Shown here: positions 38,627 through 48,035 of the stretch, one piece after another
How positions within the stretch are numbered: the stretch's first letter is position 1
How the letters are laid out: each line of letters starts with the position of its first letter
NCBI RefSeq assembly: GCF_009695775.1
Contig: NZ_VUNG01000010.1
Span: 1-64,000 of the forward strand
Length of the DNA: 64,000 nucleotides
Reading direction: 5' to 3'
DNA from: Hallella mizrahii
GTDB lineage: Bacteria; Bacteroidota; Bacteroidia; Bacteroidales; Bacteroidaceae
Notes under the pieces: model-generated
What the model was told of the DNA's origin: nothing
What the model saw: the letters and a program-made list of their open reading frames with translations, nothing else
The model's database searches: none
Made by a program: the position numbers and the translations under genes

Positions 38627-39514
38627 TTACTTCTTGATTTCGTTCATATTTGCCATACACTTTTTCAGTGAGTCAAGCCAGTAGGGGATAGTCGTGTGGA
38701 AAGTTTCCTTGATCTTTGTCTTGTCAAGGACGCTGTAGGCAGGCCGTTTGACCGGTGAGGGGAATTCATCGCTGTGGCAAGGCTGGATGTTACAGTTGTC
38801 ATGTCCGGCGAGCGCGGCGATGGCCTTGGTGAAGTCATACCAAGAGGTAACGCCCTCGTTGCTGAAATGATAGATTCCACAGTGTCCTTCATACTTGCGG
38901 TTTTCTATAATGTCGAAGATGGTGTTGGCCAGGTCACCTGCGTAAGTAGGTGTGCCACACTGATCAAAGACCACTTTCAGCTGTGGATGAGTAGCGGTGA
39001 GGTTGAGCATCGTTTTCACGAAGTTGTGACCAAACTCAGAATAGAGCCAGGCGGTGCGCAGAATGATGTAGTCGACGCCGGTAGCCTGAATCTTTTGCTC
39101 GCCATGCAGCTTGGTAAGGCCATATACGCCTGTTGGTGTACCCTTCTGATCCTCACGGCATGGTGTGTTGTAGGGATCACCGCCGAAGACATAGTCGGTG
39201 GAGATGTGAACGAGCAAGCCTCCTACTTCCTTCATCACCTTAGCGAGATTCTCAGGAGCAGTGGCGTTGAGCGTTTCCACGATTTCGCCGGCAGTCTCTG
39301 CCTTGTCTACATTTGTCCACGCCGCACAGTTGATGATGCATTTCACATCATTGTCCTTTACCATCTGGCGGATGGCATCAATATTGGTGATGTCGAGGTG
39401 AGTATAACCGTCACAGACATCCGTGAAGATATATTTGTCTTTAGAGCTTGCTTTGCTGACGATCTGCATCTCGTTGCCAAGCTGCCCATTAGCACCTGTT
39501 ACTAAGATATTCAT
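38627..39514 (-). CDS. rfbD: dTDP-4-dehydrorhamnose reductase
   Basis: 295 residues, short-chain dehydrogenase/reductase fold. It makes dTDP-L-rhamnose from dTDP-4-keto-L-rhamnose, for surface polysaccharides. The N-terminal [16 protein letters not shown] binds NAD(P)[10 protein letters not shown] and YGLTKLHGE carry the Tyr/Lys catalytic pair. The rhamnose gene rmlA lies separately at 53.2 kb; rmlB and rmlC are not in the window. It starts 31 bp after the DUF4924 gene. Confidence 0.93.
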   Translation of the reverse strand: MNILVTGANGQLGNEMQIVSKASSKDKYIFTDVCDGYTHLDITNIDAIRQMVKDNDVKCIINCAAWTNVDKAETAGEIVETLNATAPENLAKVMKEVGGLLVHISTDYVFGGDPYNTPCREDQKGTPTGVYGLTKLHGEQKIQATGVDYIILRTAWLYSEFGHNFVKTMLNLTATHPQLKVVFDQCGTPTYAGDLANTIFDIIENRKYEGHCGIYHFSNEGVTSWYDFTKAIAALAGHDNCNIQPCHSDEFPSPVKRPAYSVLDKTKIKETFHTTIPYWLDSLKKCMANMNEIKK

Positions 39515-39545
39515 ATCGCGTTTATTTTATAGTCTTTATCTTTTA

Positions 39546-40097
39546 TTATCCTTGTTCGCCAAAGTCAATGCCTTCAGTTCTGTCTTTGATGTAATAGTCG
39601 GAAAGCATCCCAATGAATGTAGAAATCTCTTTGATGGCATGGTCGGTCTCGGGTGAGACTTCTTTTTGTTGCAGTCTGAGCATCATTACGCCATAGAGCG
39701 CATCAAGACAAGTCTCTATCTCATTGACATTTTTGTCGCCTTTCTGCCGCAGTTCCACGATGAAGGGCAATACTTTGTAATATTCTGCATTGTAGAATGG
39801 AAACTTGTTGGAGTCCAGCAGTTGACAATGAAGGTCAAAGAGATCGCCGATGATTACTTGGTTGATCTGCAGATGACCTTTCTCACGGCAACCTTCTTCG
39901 TTCATCATGCGTATGAGATTGCCAAACCAGTCGGCTTCCTCATCTTTCTGTTCGGGTGTATAATCGAATTTGTCGATATATTCCTTTCTGATACGTGGGA
40001 GGGAGCAACCGTATGCTCTGATTAGGTCTTCCATCTGCCACATATAGAGCAGATATTCTGCGATGGATTTCTCCTTTAATTTTTTAGCGATATACAT
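39546..40097 (-). CDS. DUF4924 family protein
   Basis: 183 residues, mostly helical, no signal or membrane segment, so cytoplasmic. It begins MYIAKKLKEKSIAEYLLYMWQ and contains DLFDLHCQLLD and FPFYNAEYYKVLPFIVELRQKG, the pattern I associate with DUF4924, a conserved Bacteroidetes family of unknown function. It lies at the head of the rmlD-prfC-upxY run. No catalytic motif is evident. Confidence 0.75.
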   Translation of the reverse strand: MYIAKKLKEKSIAEYLLYMWQMEDLIRAYGCSLPRIRKEYIDKFDYTPEQKDEEADWFGNLIRMMNEEGCREKGHLQINQVIIGDLFDLHCQLLDSNKFPFYNAEYYKVLPFIVELRQKGDKNVNEIETCLDALYGVMMLRLQQKEVSPETDHAIKEISTFIGMLSDYYIKDRTEGIDFGEQG

Positions 40098-40197
40098 ACT
40101 TGAAAAGATTTTGTTGATGAAAGATAACTATTGAGGGATCTGTCTGTACTATTTATCGTTGTATGCTTCGATCTCGGCGTTCGTCAAGCGGTTGTTG

Positions 40198-40866
40198 CTA
40201 ATAATGGATGGTGTAGAGATTGAACACTGTACCGATGAGCATGGCGAAAGAGAAGACGATGACAAGGCTGCCGATGATGCGGTTGATGATTTGTATGCCA
40301 TTCATGTCGAACTTAGCCCGCACCTTATCTACCAGCCATGTCAAGCCGTACCACCACAGCAGGGCACCGGAGATGATGCTCATGTAACCAAGCGTCATCT
40401 CCAGCGGATGATGTGGGACGACGAAGGCAAATTGAGCGTAGCAGGCGATGAACAGAAAGACAATCAGTGGGTTGGAGAATGTAACGAGGAAGGCTGTGAG
40501 CGCATTGTGCCACAAAGTACCTTTGCTCTGGCTACTCTTGTGCATATTCTTCCGTGGATCGCTTCTGAAGCAGTAGATGCCAAACAACAACAGAATAGCA
40601 CTTCCGGAGAGTTGCAGGATGAATTTGTTGGTGGGGTTTGTGATGAAATCCATGACGAAGCTCATACCCAAACCAGTGATGAGGGCATAGATAATGTCGC
40701 TTACAGCTGCTCCAATGCCTGTAACAAAACCATACCAGCGCCCTTTGTTGAGTGTGCGTTGTATGCAGAGTATGCCCACCGGCCCCATAGGTGCTGAGGC
40801 GATGATTCCGATGAGTAGTCCCTTAAGGATGAGCTCTAACAGATCAATATGTATAAACGGCATCAT
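40198..40866 (-). CDS. LysE/RhtB-family amino-acid exporter
   Basis: 222 residues with about six membrane helices. The signature APMGPVGILCIQRTLNKGRWYGFVTGIGAAVSD near the N-terminus is typical of LysE-type translocators. It probably exports an amino acid or related metabolite; the substrate is unknown. A -7 box at 40875-40882 lies only a few bases before the first ATG, so translation may begin at the second ATG (40863) or on a very short leader. Confidence 0.87.
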   Translation of the reverse strand: MMPFIHIDLLELILKGLLIGIIASAPMGPVGILCIQRTLNKGRWYGFVTGIGAAVSDIIYALITGLGMSFVMDFITNPTNKFILQLSGSAILLLFGIYCFRSDPRKNMHKSSQSKGTLWHNALTAFLVTFSNPLIVFLFIACYAQFAFVVPHHPLEMTLGYMSIISGALLWWYGLTWLVDKVRAKFDMNGIQIINRIIGSLVIVFSFAMLIGTVFNLYTIHY

Positions 40867-40874
40867 ATAGCTTG

Positions 40875-40882
40875 CAAAGTTA
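40875..40882 (-). promoter_or_regulatory. -7 box of the LysE-family exporter gene
   Basis: Read leftward, TAACTTTG followed by CAAGC. The start of transcription would be near 40867, giving an almost leaderless mRNA. Confidence 0.6.
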
Positions 40883-40966
40883 CGAATTTTATCCGATAAA
40901 ACATCATCTATTAGGTTATTTCGTCTTTTTCTTTGTGCAATCAGTGTGCTTCTTTACCCTACCGCT

Positions 40967-42742
40967 CTATTCTGCGGAGAAGTCGGCTACCAGTTGTCGG
41001 TAGGCTCTCAACATGCGGGTGCGAAGGATGTAGCCTTGCAGGCAGTTGTTGATGTCGACGACGGGAAGGGCTTCTGCATTGGTAGTGTCAAACTTATGCA
41101 TGACATCCTCCATGGGCTCGTTGCGATAGAGGATGGCAGGTACGGGAGTCATCAGTTGCGCCACACGGAACTTCTGATAGAGTTCTGGTCGGAAGACGAT
41201 ATGGCGAATCTTGTTGATATCTATCTCGCCCATCAATCGGCCGGCAGTGTCTACTACGGGCAAGAAATCATAGTCGGTGCTGGAGAGAACGTTGACGAGC
41301 TTGCCCAACAGCATGTCGGGTTGCACGGTGACATAGTCTTTCTCTATGAGTGAGTCCATACTCATCAGCGTGAGTACGCTCTTGTCGGTGTGATGGGTGA
41401 CGAGCTTTCCTTCACGAGCCAATCGCATGGCGTAGATGGAGTGAGGCTCAAAGATACTGATAAACATCACGCTGACCACCGATACGATCAGCAAGGGAAC
41501 GAAGAGCTGATAGCCACCGGTGATTTCGGCAATGAGGAAGATGCCTGTCAGCGGAGCGTGCATGACACCGGCCATGACGCCTGCCATGCCGAGCAGCGTG
41601 TAGTTGCTTTCGGGAAGGTAAACGCTAATCTGCTGCATGTTCCAAAGCCGGGCAAAGAGAAAGCCCGCAAAGCCACCTACAAACAGAGACGGCGCGAAAG
41701 TACCACCGCAGCCGCCTGCCCCATTGGTAGAAGACGTGGCGATGACCTTAGTGAGCATGACGAGGCCGATATAAAGAGGTAGCAGTTCGTTGTGTCCGTA
41801 GAATAGTGAGCCGTTCATCACTTGGCTCCAGTCTGTGACTGTCTTTCCGGTAATGAATGTCCCCAGTGTCGTGTAACCTTCACCATAGAGCGATGGGAAG
41901 AAGAAGATCAGTGTGCTCAGGGTGATACCTCCTACGAAGAGCTTTCGGTAGGGATGCTGTTTCATCTTGGCAAACTGTCCTTCACAGAAATTCATGGCAC
42001 GCATGAAATAAAGGCTCATCACACCGCATACCAGTCCGAGCAATATGCTTGCCGGAACGCGCTCTACGCTGAACGGCGACTGAAGCGTAAAGGTGAAGAG
42101 TGTGGATGTGCCGGTGAAGATATAAGAAAAGATGTCGGCTGTGATGCTTGCAATCAGAATGGGGATCAGCGAAGCCATTGACATGTCAATCATCAGCACT
42201 TCCAAGGTGAAGACAAGACCGGCAATGGGAGCTTTGAAGATGCCAGAGATAGCAGCCGCAGCACCGCATCCTACCAGCAACATCAGCGTGCGCTTATCCA
42301 TATGGAAGAGCTGTCCGAGGTTGGAACCAATCGCTGACCCCGTCAAGACGATAGGAGCCTCCGCACCAACAGATCCACCGAAACCGATGGTGATGGCAGA
42401 GGCTACCACCGATGACCAGCAGTTGTGACGCTTCAAGACGGAGCGTTTGGTCGAGATGGCGTAGAGAACGCGGGTGATACCGTGCGAGATATTGTCGCGA
42501 ACGACATATTTTATAAACAAGGAGGTGAGCCAGATGCCGATGACAGGAAAGACAAGATAAAGCCAGTTGACAGCATCTGTTAGAAAGTCCTCGGTGAGCA
42601 GACGCTCTATCAGATGGATGAGCTGATGGAGAATATATGCGGCCACAGCGGAGAAAATTCCGATGAAGAACGCCAGAATGCTGGTCATCTGTCGCTCTGT
42701 CAGGTTGTGGTTTTTCCACTCGAGGATTTGATTGAAAGTCAC
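40967..42742 (-). CDS. ClC-type chloride channel/antiporter with CBS pair
   Basis: 591 residues. A ClC membrane domain (about 20-430) with GSVGAEAPIVLTGSAIGS, which holds the gating Glu, and GAGGCGGTFAPSLFVGG, which lines the anion path. A C-terminal CBS pair follows (about 450-575; DFLPVVDTAGRLMGEIDINKI and AEALPVVDINNCLQGYI) and probably senses adenine nucleotides. It moves Cl- across the inner membrane, as channel or H+ antiporter. It lies about 105 bp before the Sua5/YrdC stop and is probably transcribed with it. Confidence 0.93.
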   Translation of the reverse strand: MTFNQILEWKNHNLTERQMTSILAFFIGIFSAVAAYILHQLIHLIERLLTEDFLTDAVNWLYLVFPVIGIWLTSLFIKYVVRDNISHGITRVLYAISTKRSVLKRHNCWSSVVASAITIGFGGSVGAEAPIVLTGSAIGSNLGQLFHMDKRTLMLLVGCGAAAAISGIFKAPIAGLVFTLEVLMIDMSMASLIPILIASITADIFSYIFTGTSTLFTFTLQSPFSVERVPASILLGLVCGVMSLYFMRAMNFCEGQFAKMKQHPYRKLFVGGITLSTLIFFFPSLYGEGYTTLGTFITGKTVTDWSQVMNGSLFYGHNELLPLYIGLVMLTKVIATSSTNGAGGCGGTFAPSLFVGGFAGFLFARLWNMQQISVYLPESNYTLLGMAGVMAGVMHAPLTGIFLIAEITGGYQLFVPLLIVSVVSVMFISIFEPHSIYAMRLAREGKLVTHHTDKSVLTLMSMDSLIEKDYVTVQPDMLLGKLVNVLSSTDYDFLPVVDTAGRLMGEIDINKIRHIVFRPELYQKFRVAQLMTPVPAILYRNEPMEDVMHKFDTTNAEALPVVDINNCLQGYILRTRMLRAYRQLVADFSAE

Positions 42743-42847
42743 TTTCTTCTTACTTTAGAGAACTTATACCTTATTATATAATATGCGTTGCTTTGTATTC
42801 ATCAGTGTCTTTACAGGCGTGAATATGTCAGCATTATTTTTTCGAAC

Positions 42848-43417
42848 TTATTTTCTGATGATAGTCACCTCTCCCTGTGGCCCTAATTTAATGATGGAAC
42901 TGGGTGTATGAGGCTTGTGCTCCTGTCGGCGTGAGAAGCAGACGTAATCAACAGCATCAAGAAGTTCGGGTGCGATGTCGGAGAAGTTTTGTGCGGCAGG
43001 TTGTCCACTGATGTTGGCACTGGTGCTGACGAGAGCCTTTTGGAAACGGTAGCACAATTCGTGCGAGAAAGGTTCTTTTGTAATGCGCAGTGCTATACTG
43101 CCGTCTTCAGCGATGAGGTTGGGTGCCAGGTTGACGGCGCCATCAAGGATGACTGTAGTGGGTTTGACGACAGCGTCGATTAAATCCCACGCTACTGCGG
43201 GTACGTTGCGCACATAACGTTGCAGACGGGCATCTGAGTCTACGAGGCAAATGAGAGCCTTGGAGTCGTCGCGATGCTTGATTTGGTAGACGCGTGCTAC
43301 TGCGTCGGCATTCGTAGCATCACAGCCGATGCCCCAAACCGTGTCTGTGGGGTAGAGGATGACGCCTCCACGGCGAAGCACTTCCACGGCATTTTTGATA
43401 TCTTCTTCTTGTGTCAT
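42848..43417 (-). CDS. tsaC: L-threonylcarbamoyladenylate synthase (Sua5/YrdC/YciO)
   Basis: 189 residues. It makes threonylcarbamoyl-AMP for the t6A modification of tRNAs that read ANN codons. Family motifs: GGVILYPTDTVWGIGCDATN, IKHRDDSKALICLV, VSTSANISGQPA. This is the short form without the extra Sua5 C-terminal domain. A -7 box at 43441-43448 lies 24 bp before the ATG and diverges from the glucokinase promoter. Confidence 0.93.
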   Translation of the reverse strand: MTQEEDIKNAVEVLRRGGVILYPTDTVWGIGCDATNADAVARVYQIKHRDDSKALICLVDSDARLQRYVRNVPAVAWDLIDAVVKPTTVILDGAVNLAPNLIAEDGSIALRITKEPFSHELCYRFQKALVSTSANISGQPAAQNFSDIAPELLDAVDYVCFSRRQEHKPHTPSSIIKLGPQGEVTIIRK

Positions 43418-43440
43418 TTTATTGTTGTTCGTTTTCTAAG

Positions 43441-43448
43441 CAAAGATA
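43441..43448 (-). promoter_or_regulatory. -7 box of the Sua5/YrdC gene
   Basis: Read leftward, TATCTTTG followed by CTTAG, about 24 bp before the ATG at 43417. Confidence 0.6.
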
Positions 43449-43575
43449 GTAATTCTTTTTTTCCTATGCAAATGTTTTTTGAAAAATATATGTCTTAATA
43501 GTTTGTCAATCGTGTGCCTGTTGTCGCAAAATCATCTTTTTTTTGCTGTCTCGTTTAATTTTTATCTCAAAGTAG

Positions 43576-43604
43576 TTGAGTTTTCAAATGTTTTATTATC
43601 TTTG
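43576..43604 (+). promoter_or_regulatory. Promoter of the ROK glucokinase gene
   Basis: TTG (43576-43578), 18-bp spacer, TATCTTTG (43597-43604), then GCAACAG. The ATG is 32 bp downstream. Confidence 0.75.
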
Positions 43605-43636
43605 CAACAGAAACACAATCGATAAAACCAAAAGCA

Positions 43637-44614
43637 ATGAATGAGCAAGAATTATTGAAGCCTTACGTCATTGGACTGGATCTCGGTGGTACCAACTCAG
43701 TGTTTGGTATTGTGGACAGTCGTGGCGACATCAAGGCGACTACAGCTATCAAGACACAAGCTTACGATAAGGTGAAAGACTATGTGAAGGCTTCTGTAGA
43801 AGCACTTCATGTGATCATCGATCAGGTGGGCGGTATAGACAAGATCAAGGCAATGGGTATCGGTGCTCCTAACGGTAACTACTACAAGGGCACGATTGAA
43901 TTTGCTCCAAACTTGGCTTGGGGCCATAATGGTATTGTGCCATTGGCAGATATGTTCTCCAAAGAGTTGGGTATCCCCGTGGCTCTGACCAATGATGCCA
44001 ATGCTGCCGCTATCGGTGAGATGACATATGGTGTGGCAAGAGGTATGAAGAATTTCATCGACATCACCTTGGGTACAGGTGTGGGCTCCGGTATTGTCAT
44101 CGATGGCAAAGTGGTCTATGGTTGCGACGGCTTTGCTGGTGAGTTGGGTCATGTCATCATGCGTCGCGATAACGGGCGTCTCTGTGGTTGTGGCCGCCAT
44201 GGTTGTTTGGAAGCATACTGCTCAGCAACGGGTGTGGCACGTACGGCACGTGAGTTCCTTGACACGACAGACACACCGTCTTTGCTGCGTGATCTGAATC
44301 CGAAAGACATCACCTCTCTTGATGTGAGCATTGCAGCCGGCAAGGGCGATAAGTTGGCCAAGAAGATCTATGACTTTACGGGTGAGATGCTTGGTGAGGC
44401 ATGTGCAGACTTTGCCGCCTTCTCTTCTCCAGAGGCCTTCATCTTCTTTGGAGGTCTGACTAAGGCTGGTGATCTGTTGATGGATCCTATCAAGAAGAGC
44501 TACGACGAGCATGTACTGCCTATCTTCAAGGGCAAGGCAAAGTTCCTCGTCAGCGGATTGGATGGCAGCTCTGCTGCCGTGCTGGGTGCTTCCGCTGTGG
44601 GTTGGGACATCTAA
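43637..44614 (+). CDS. ROK-family glucokinase
   Basis: 325 residues. It phosphorylates glucose to glucose-6-phosphate with ATP. Phosphate-binding GLDLGGTNSVFGIVD at the N-terminus; sugar-binding LTNDANAAAIGE with catalytic Asp; and the ROK zinc signature GELGHVIMRRDNGRLCGCGRHGCLEAYCS, with His and three Cys. Cytoplasmic. It is a single-gene unit with clear promoter and terminator. Other ROK sugar kinases are possible, but the family pattern in Bacteroidales fits glucokinase. Confidence 0.92.
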   Translation: MNEQELLKPYVIGLDLGGTNSVFGIVDSRGDIKATTAIKTQAYDKVKDYVKASVEALHVIIDQVGGIDKIKAMGIGAPNGNYYKGTIEFAPNLAWGHNGIVPLADMFSKELGIPVALTNDANAAAIGEMTYGVARGMKNFIDITLGTGVGSGIVIDGKVVYGCDGFAGELGHVIMRRDNGRLCGCGRHGCLEAYCSATGVARTAREFLDTTDTPSLLRDLNPKDITSLDVSIAAGKGDKLAKKIYDFTGEMLGEACADFAAFSSPEAFIFFGGLTKAGDLLMDPIKKSYDEHVLPIFKGKAKFLVSGLDGSSAAVLGASAVGWDI

Positions 44615-44637
44615 GCTTGACTGCTTTTATATATAAT

Positions 44638-44670
44638 AAGGAGAGCCATCCATCTTGGGTGGCTCTCCTT
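44638..44670 (+). terminator. Intrinsic terminator of the glucokinase gene
   Basis: AAGGAGAGCCATCC and GGGTGGCTCTCCTT form a 14-bp stem (one G-U pair) with a 5-base loop, followed by GTTTTGTTTTG. Confidence 0.9.
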
Positions 44671-44855
44671 GTTTTGTTTTGACAGTTGCGGAAAGCGTCG
44701 ACTTATAATTCGACGAACGCAACGTGACAGGGAAATGGCTAATTTTTCTGCGGGTGATGTGCGGGATACAGAGCTGGTGTGGAGGTGTGTACTGGACATG
44801 TGCCGTGCAGACGATGGCGAGCATGTGCTGGGCAGATGCCTGGTGAGGCTTCGCG

Positions 44856-45842
44856 TCAGATGCAGGTCAGCTCACAGTGTATGCCATTGAGGAAGGCGGT
44901 GGCGGTCATACGTTTTTTGCCGGCTGGTTGCAACTCTTCTATCGACAGCCATTCGTTGGAGCAGGCGATGAGCAGTTGGTTCTTGCGCACGCTGACGGTA
45001 CCGGGCTTCTCTGAGCAGGAGATGCCGGTCTTGGATGTTTTGAAGATTTTGTAGGTGTTGGCTTTTCCTGCTTCTCCGTTTGTCGGTTGCATGGTAGTCC
45101 ATGCACAGGGGTAGGGGGACAGTCCTCTGACAAAGTCATAAACCTGCTTGGCTGTCAGAGACCAGTTGATTTTGCACGTGTCTTTGAAGATCTTTGGAGC
45201 CGGATGCAGTTCACCGTCAGAGGCAGTCAGTTGTTGCTGATCGGTGGAATCAACGTGGCCGTTTCCTTCGAGCACGAGGTTGATGGTTTCTTCTGCGATG
45301 TCAGCACCTAAGTGCATCAGTCCGTCGTAGACATATTCCACGTCAGCATCATCTGGGATAGGAAATTTTTTCTGTAGGATGATGCGTCCCGTGTCGATGT
45401 CTTTGTCCAGGAAGAAGGTCGTCACGCCCGTCATCGTCTCGCCATTGATAATGGCCCAGTTGATAGGTGCGGCACCACGGTACTGTGGAAGCAAGGCAGC
45501 GTGGACATTAAAGGTGCCGAAGCGTGGCATGGCCCAGACAACCTCCGGCAACATGCGGAAGGCGACCACCACTTGCAGGTCGGCATGGTATGCAGCCAAC
45601 TGCTCAACAAAAGCGGGATCTTTCATCTTTACAGGCTGCAAGACAGGAATGCCTTGCTGGAGTGCATAGCGCTTGACCTCTGAGGGCTGAAGATGATCCT
45701 GATGCCGTCCGACGGGCTTGTCAGGCTGTGTGACCACCGCAACGACATTATATCCGTTCTCTACTAATCGTCGGAGCGTGCCAACGGCAAACTCCGGTGT
45801 GCCCATGAATATGATTTTCAGATCTTTTTTGTTCATCGTCAT
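44856..45842 (-). CDS. fmt: Methionyl-tRNA formyltransferase
   Basis: 328 residues. Formylates initiator Met-tRNA using 10-formyl-THF. N-terminal formyltransferase domain with IIFMGTPEFAVGTLRRL, FNVHAALLPQYRGAAPINWAIINGE (catalytic Asn and His) and TGVTTFFLDKDIDTG; C-terminal OB-like domain from about 210, with LSPYPCAWTT. The start may be the second ATG (45836). The roughly 240-bp gap to the glucokinase terminator holds no supported gene. Confidence 0.96.
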   Translation of the reverse strand: MTMNKKDLKIIFMGTPEFAVGTLRRLVENGYNVVAVVTQPDKPVGRHQDHLQPSEVKRYALQQGIPVLQPVKMKDPAFVEQLAAYHADLQVVVAFRMLPEVVWAMPRFGTFNVHAALLPQYRGAAPINWAIINGETMTGVTTFFLDKDIDTGRIILQKKFPIPDDADVEYVYDGLMHLGADIAEETINLVLEGNGHVDSTDQQQLTASDGELHPAPKIFKDTCKINWSLTAKQVYDFVRGLSPYPCAWTTMQPTNGEAGKANTYKIFKTSKTGISCSEKPGTVSVRKNQLLIACSNEWLSIEELQPAGKKRMTATAFLNGIHCELTCI

Positions 45843-45861
45843 TGCTATTTTTTTCTTTTTG

Positions 45862-45869
45862 CAAAGGTA
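45862..45869 (-). promoter_or_regulatory. -7 box of fmt
   Basis: Read leftward, TACCTTTG followed by CAAAAAG, 20 bp before the first ATG. Confidence 0.6.
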
Positions 45870-46028
45870 GCGAGTTTTTATGAGAATCTGAAATTTAAAC
45901 CGGCTTTATTCTTTTGTCGTCAGGAGGCTTGTACCGTAGTTTTTGGCTTGTTGCCAGCTTATAGTCTTCTTCTCGGTTATCCTTACGTTTTAGAAGACCT
46001 TATATATAATAAGGTATTTTCCCATAAA

Positions 46029-46060
46029 TTTGGTCTTTCAGATAAAACTTAGTAACTTTG
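46029..46060 (+). promoter_or_regulatory. Promoter of kdsA-kdsD
   Basis: TTTG (46029-46032), 20-bp spacer, TAACTTTG (46053-46060). One of the best promoters in the window. It overlaps the in-frame ATG at 46058, which therefore cannot be the start. An inverted repeat CCTTAT-ATATA-ATAAGG lies just upstream near 46002. Confidence 0.85.
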
Positions 46061-46087
46061 CATAGTTTTAGTCTAAGACAATTGATC

Positions 46088-46846
46088 ATGCAAAAACCCG
46101 TAGTCATTGCCGGACCTTGTGTCATCGAGTCTGCCGCTTTGCTCGACACCGTAGCGCAGGAGCTTGTCAGGCTCAACGCCAAATACGACATCAACATCAT
46201 CTTCAAGGCCTCGTTTGATAAGGCCAACCGCACCTCACTCCACTCATTCCGTGGTCCCGGACTGGAGCGCGGACTGGAGATGCTTGCCGATGTGAAGCGT
46301 AAATATCAGTTGAGAATCACCACCGACATCCACGAGGCTTGGCAAGCAGAGCCTGCCGGCGAGGTGTGCGATGTGTTACAGATTCCCGCTTTTCTGTGCC
46401 GGCAGACTGACCTACTCGTAGCAGCTGCCAAGACGGGACGTATCGTCAACATCAAAAAGGCACAATTCCTTTCCGGACGTGACATGCGCTATCCTGTGGA
46501 AAAAGCGCAGGACAGCGGTGCCAAAGAGGTGTGGCTCACCGAGCGCGGCAACTGCTTTGGCTACAACAACCTTGTCGTAGACTTCCGCAACATCGCCGAC
46601 ATGCTCGACATTGTGCCCACCGTGATCATGGACTGCACCCACAGCGTGCAACGTCCTTCGGCCGGAGACGGCAAGACCATTGGTGACCGTAAGTTTGTGC
46701 CCAGCATGGCACTTGCGGCAAAGGCTTTTGGCGCTACAGGATATTTCTTCGAGACACATCCCAATCCCGATGAGGGACTGTCGGACGCTGCCAACATGAT
46801 CGAGTTGAACAAGCTCGAAGCCACCTTGCTGCCGCTTTTGAAATGA
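46088..46846 (+). CDS. kdsA: 3-deoxy-8-phosphooctulonate synthase (KDO-8-P synthase)
   Basis: 252 residues. Condenses arabinose-5-phosphate with phosphoenolpyruvate to KDO-8-phosphate for the lipopolysaccharide core. The start MQKPVVIAGPCVIES is canonical and agrees with the promoter; the longer frame from 46058 overlaps the -7 box. KASFDKANRTS, ITTDIHEAWQ, GRIVNIKKAQFLSG and FETHPNPDEGLSDAANMI are visible. Next gene kdsD supplies its arabinose-5-phosphate substrate, 48 bp downstream. Confidence 0.96.
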   Translation: MQKPVVIAGPCVIESAALLDTVAQELVRLNAKYDINIIFKASFDKANRTSLHSFRGPGLERGLEMLADVKRKYQLRITTDIHEAWQAEPAGEVCDVLQIPAFLCRQTDLLVAAAKTGRIVNIKKAQFLSGRDMRYPVEKAQDSGAKEVWLTERGNCFGYNNLVVDFRNIADMLDIVPTVIMDCTHSVQRPSAGDGKTIGDRKFVPSMALAAKAFGATGYFFETHPNPDEGLSDAANMIELNKLEATLLPLLK

Positions 46847-46894
46847 GCAGTACAGGAAGAAAACGAGCCATCATCATTCAGAGAAGAACAACAG

Positions 46895-47908
46895 ATGAAA
46901 AAAGAGATAAAAACAGAAAAAGGTAAAACCACACTCGAGGAGCGGCTGCACCATGCCAGAGTGTATGCAGAACGCTGTCTGCGTGAAGAAGCTCAGGCTG
47001 TCCTCGACCTCATCCCCCAACTCGACGAGAACTTTGAGAAAGCCGTCGATATGATGTATCACTGCCACGGCAAGATCATCGTCACGGGAGTAGGCAAAAG
47101 CGGAAATATCGGTGCCAAGATTGCCGCCACCCTGTCCTCAACGGGCACACCGGCCTTTTTTATCAATCCTCTTGACGCCTATCACGGCGATCTCGGCGTG
47201 ATGACACCCGAAGATATTGTACTGGCCATCAGTAATTCCGGACAGACCGATGAACTGTTGCGCTTCGTGCCGATCCTCTTACATATGCACGTTCCCATCA
47301 TCGGCATGAGCCGCAATCCCGAATCACTGTTGGCCAAATACTCAGCGATCCACATCAAAGTGTTCGTGGATCACGAAGCATGCCCGCTGAATCTTGCGCC
47401 CACCTCCTCCACGACAGCGGCACTGGCCATGGGCGACGCTCTGGCCATCGCACTGATGCAGGTGCGTGACTTCCGGCCCCGCGACTTTGCGCAGTTCCAT
47501 CCGGGCGGTGAGTTAGGCAAGCGACTGCTGACCAAAGCCGAAGATGTTATGCGCACAGAAGAGCTTCCCGTCATCCCGGAGAACATGAACCTCGGCAAAG
47601 CCATCATCGACGTGTCAAAAGGCAAACTGGGTATGGGCGTATCGCTCGACAGCGACAACCGGGTCATCGGACTGATCACCGACGGCGACATACGCAGAGC
47701 CATGGAGAAATGGCAGGCACGCTTCTTCGATCATACGGTGAGCGAAATCATGACCCGCACACCGAAGATCGTCTCGCCCTCGACAAAGGTAACTGAGATA
47801 CAACGTGTCATGCACCAGTACAAGATCCATTCGGTGCTCGTCTGCGACAAAGAGAAACATCTCTTAGGCATCGTAGACTCCTATGCCGCCTCGTTGCTCA
47901 ACCAGTAA
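46895..47908 (+). CDS. kdsD: Arabinose-5-phosphate isomerase (KpsF/GutQ family)
   Basis: 337 residues. Converts ribulose-5-phosphate to arabinose-5-phosphate, the precursor for kdsA. SIS domain (about 45-190) with VTGVGKSGNIGAKIAATLSSTGTPAFF and NSGQTDELLRF, then LAPTSSTTAALAMGDALAIAL, and two CBS domains (about 215-335). The pair kdsA-kdsD forms a KDO module. Length and domain order match E. coli KdsD. Confidence 0.95.
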   Translation: MKKEIKTEKGKTTLEERLHHARVYAERCLREEAQAVLDLIPQLDENFEKAVDMMYHCHGKIIVTGVGKSGNIGAKIAATLSSTGTPAFFINPLDAYHGDLGVMTPEDIVLAISNSGQTDELLRFVPILLHMHVPIIGMSRNPESLLAKYSAIHIKVFVDHEACPLNLAPTSSTTAALAMGDALAIALMQVRDFRPRDFAQFHPGGELGKRLLTKAEDVMRTEELPVIPENMNLGKAIIDVSKGKLGMGVSLDSDNRVIGLITDGDIRRAMEKWQARFFDHTVSEIMTRTPKIVSPSTKVTEIQRVMHQYKIHSVLVCDKEKHLLGIVDSYAASLLNQ

Positions 47909-48035
47909 TAAGCAGAAGAAACCTGCCCACAGAGTTTCACCGGTTCGAAGAGAATCAGTGTTCACAATAAGAATTTCAGTATTAGTCAATAAAATCACTT
48001 TGAACGTATTTCCCTTTAAGGTATTAGTATGCCTC

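Noticed and set aside
44669..44890. 73-codon rightward frame between glucokinase and fmt
   Set aside because: It begins inside the glucokinase terminator region, has no motif and overlaps fmt in antisense.
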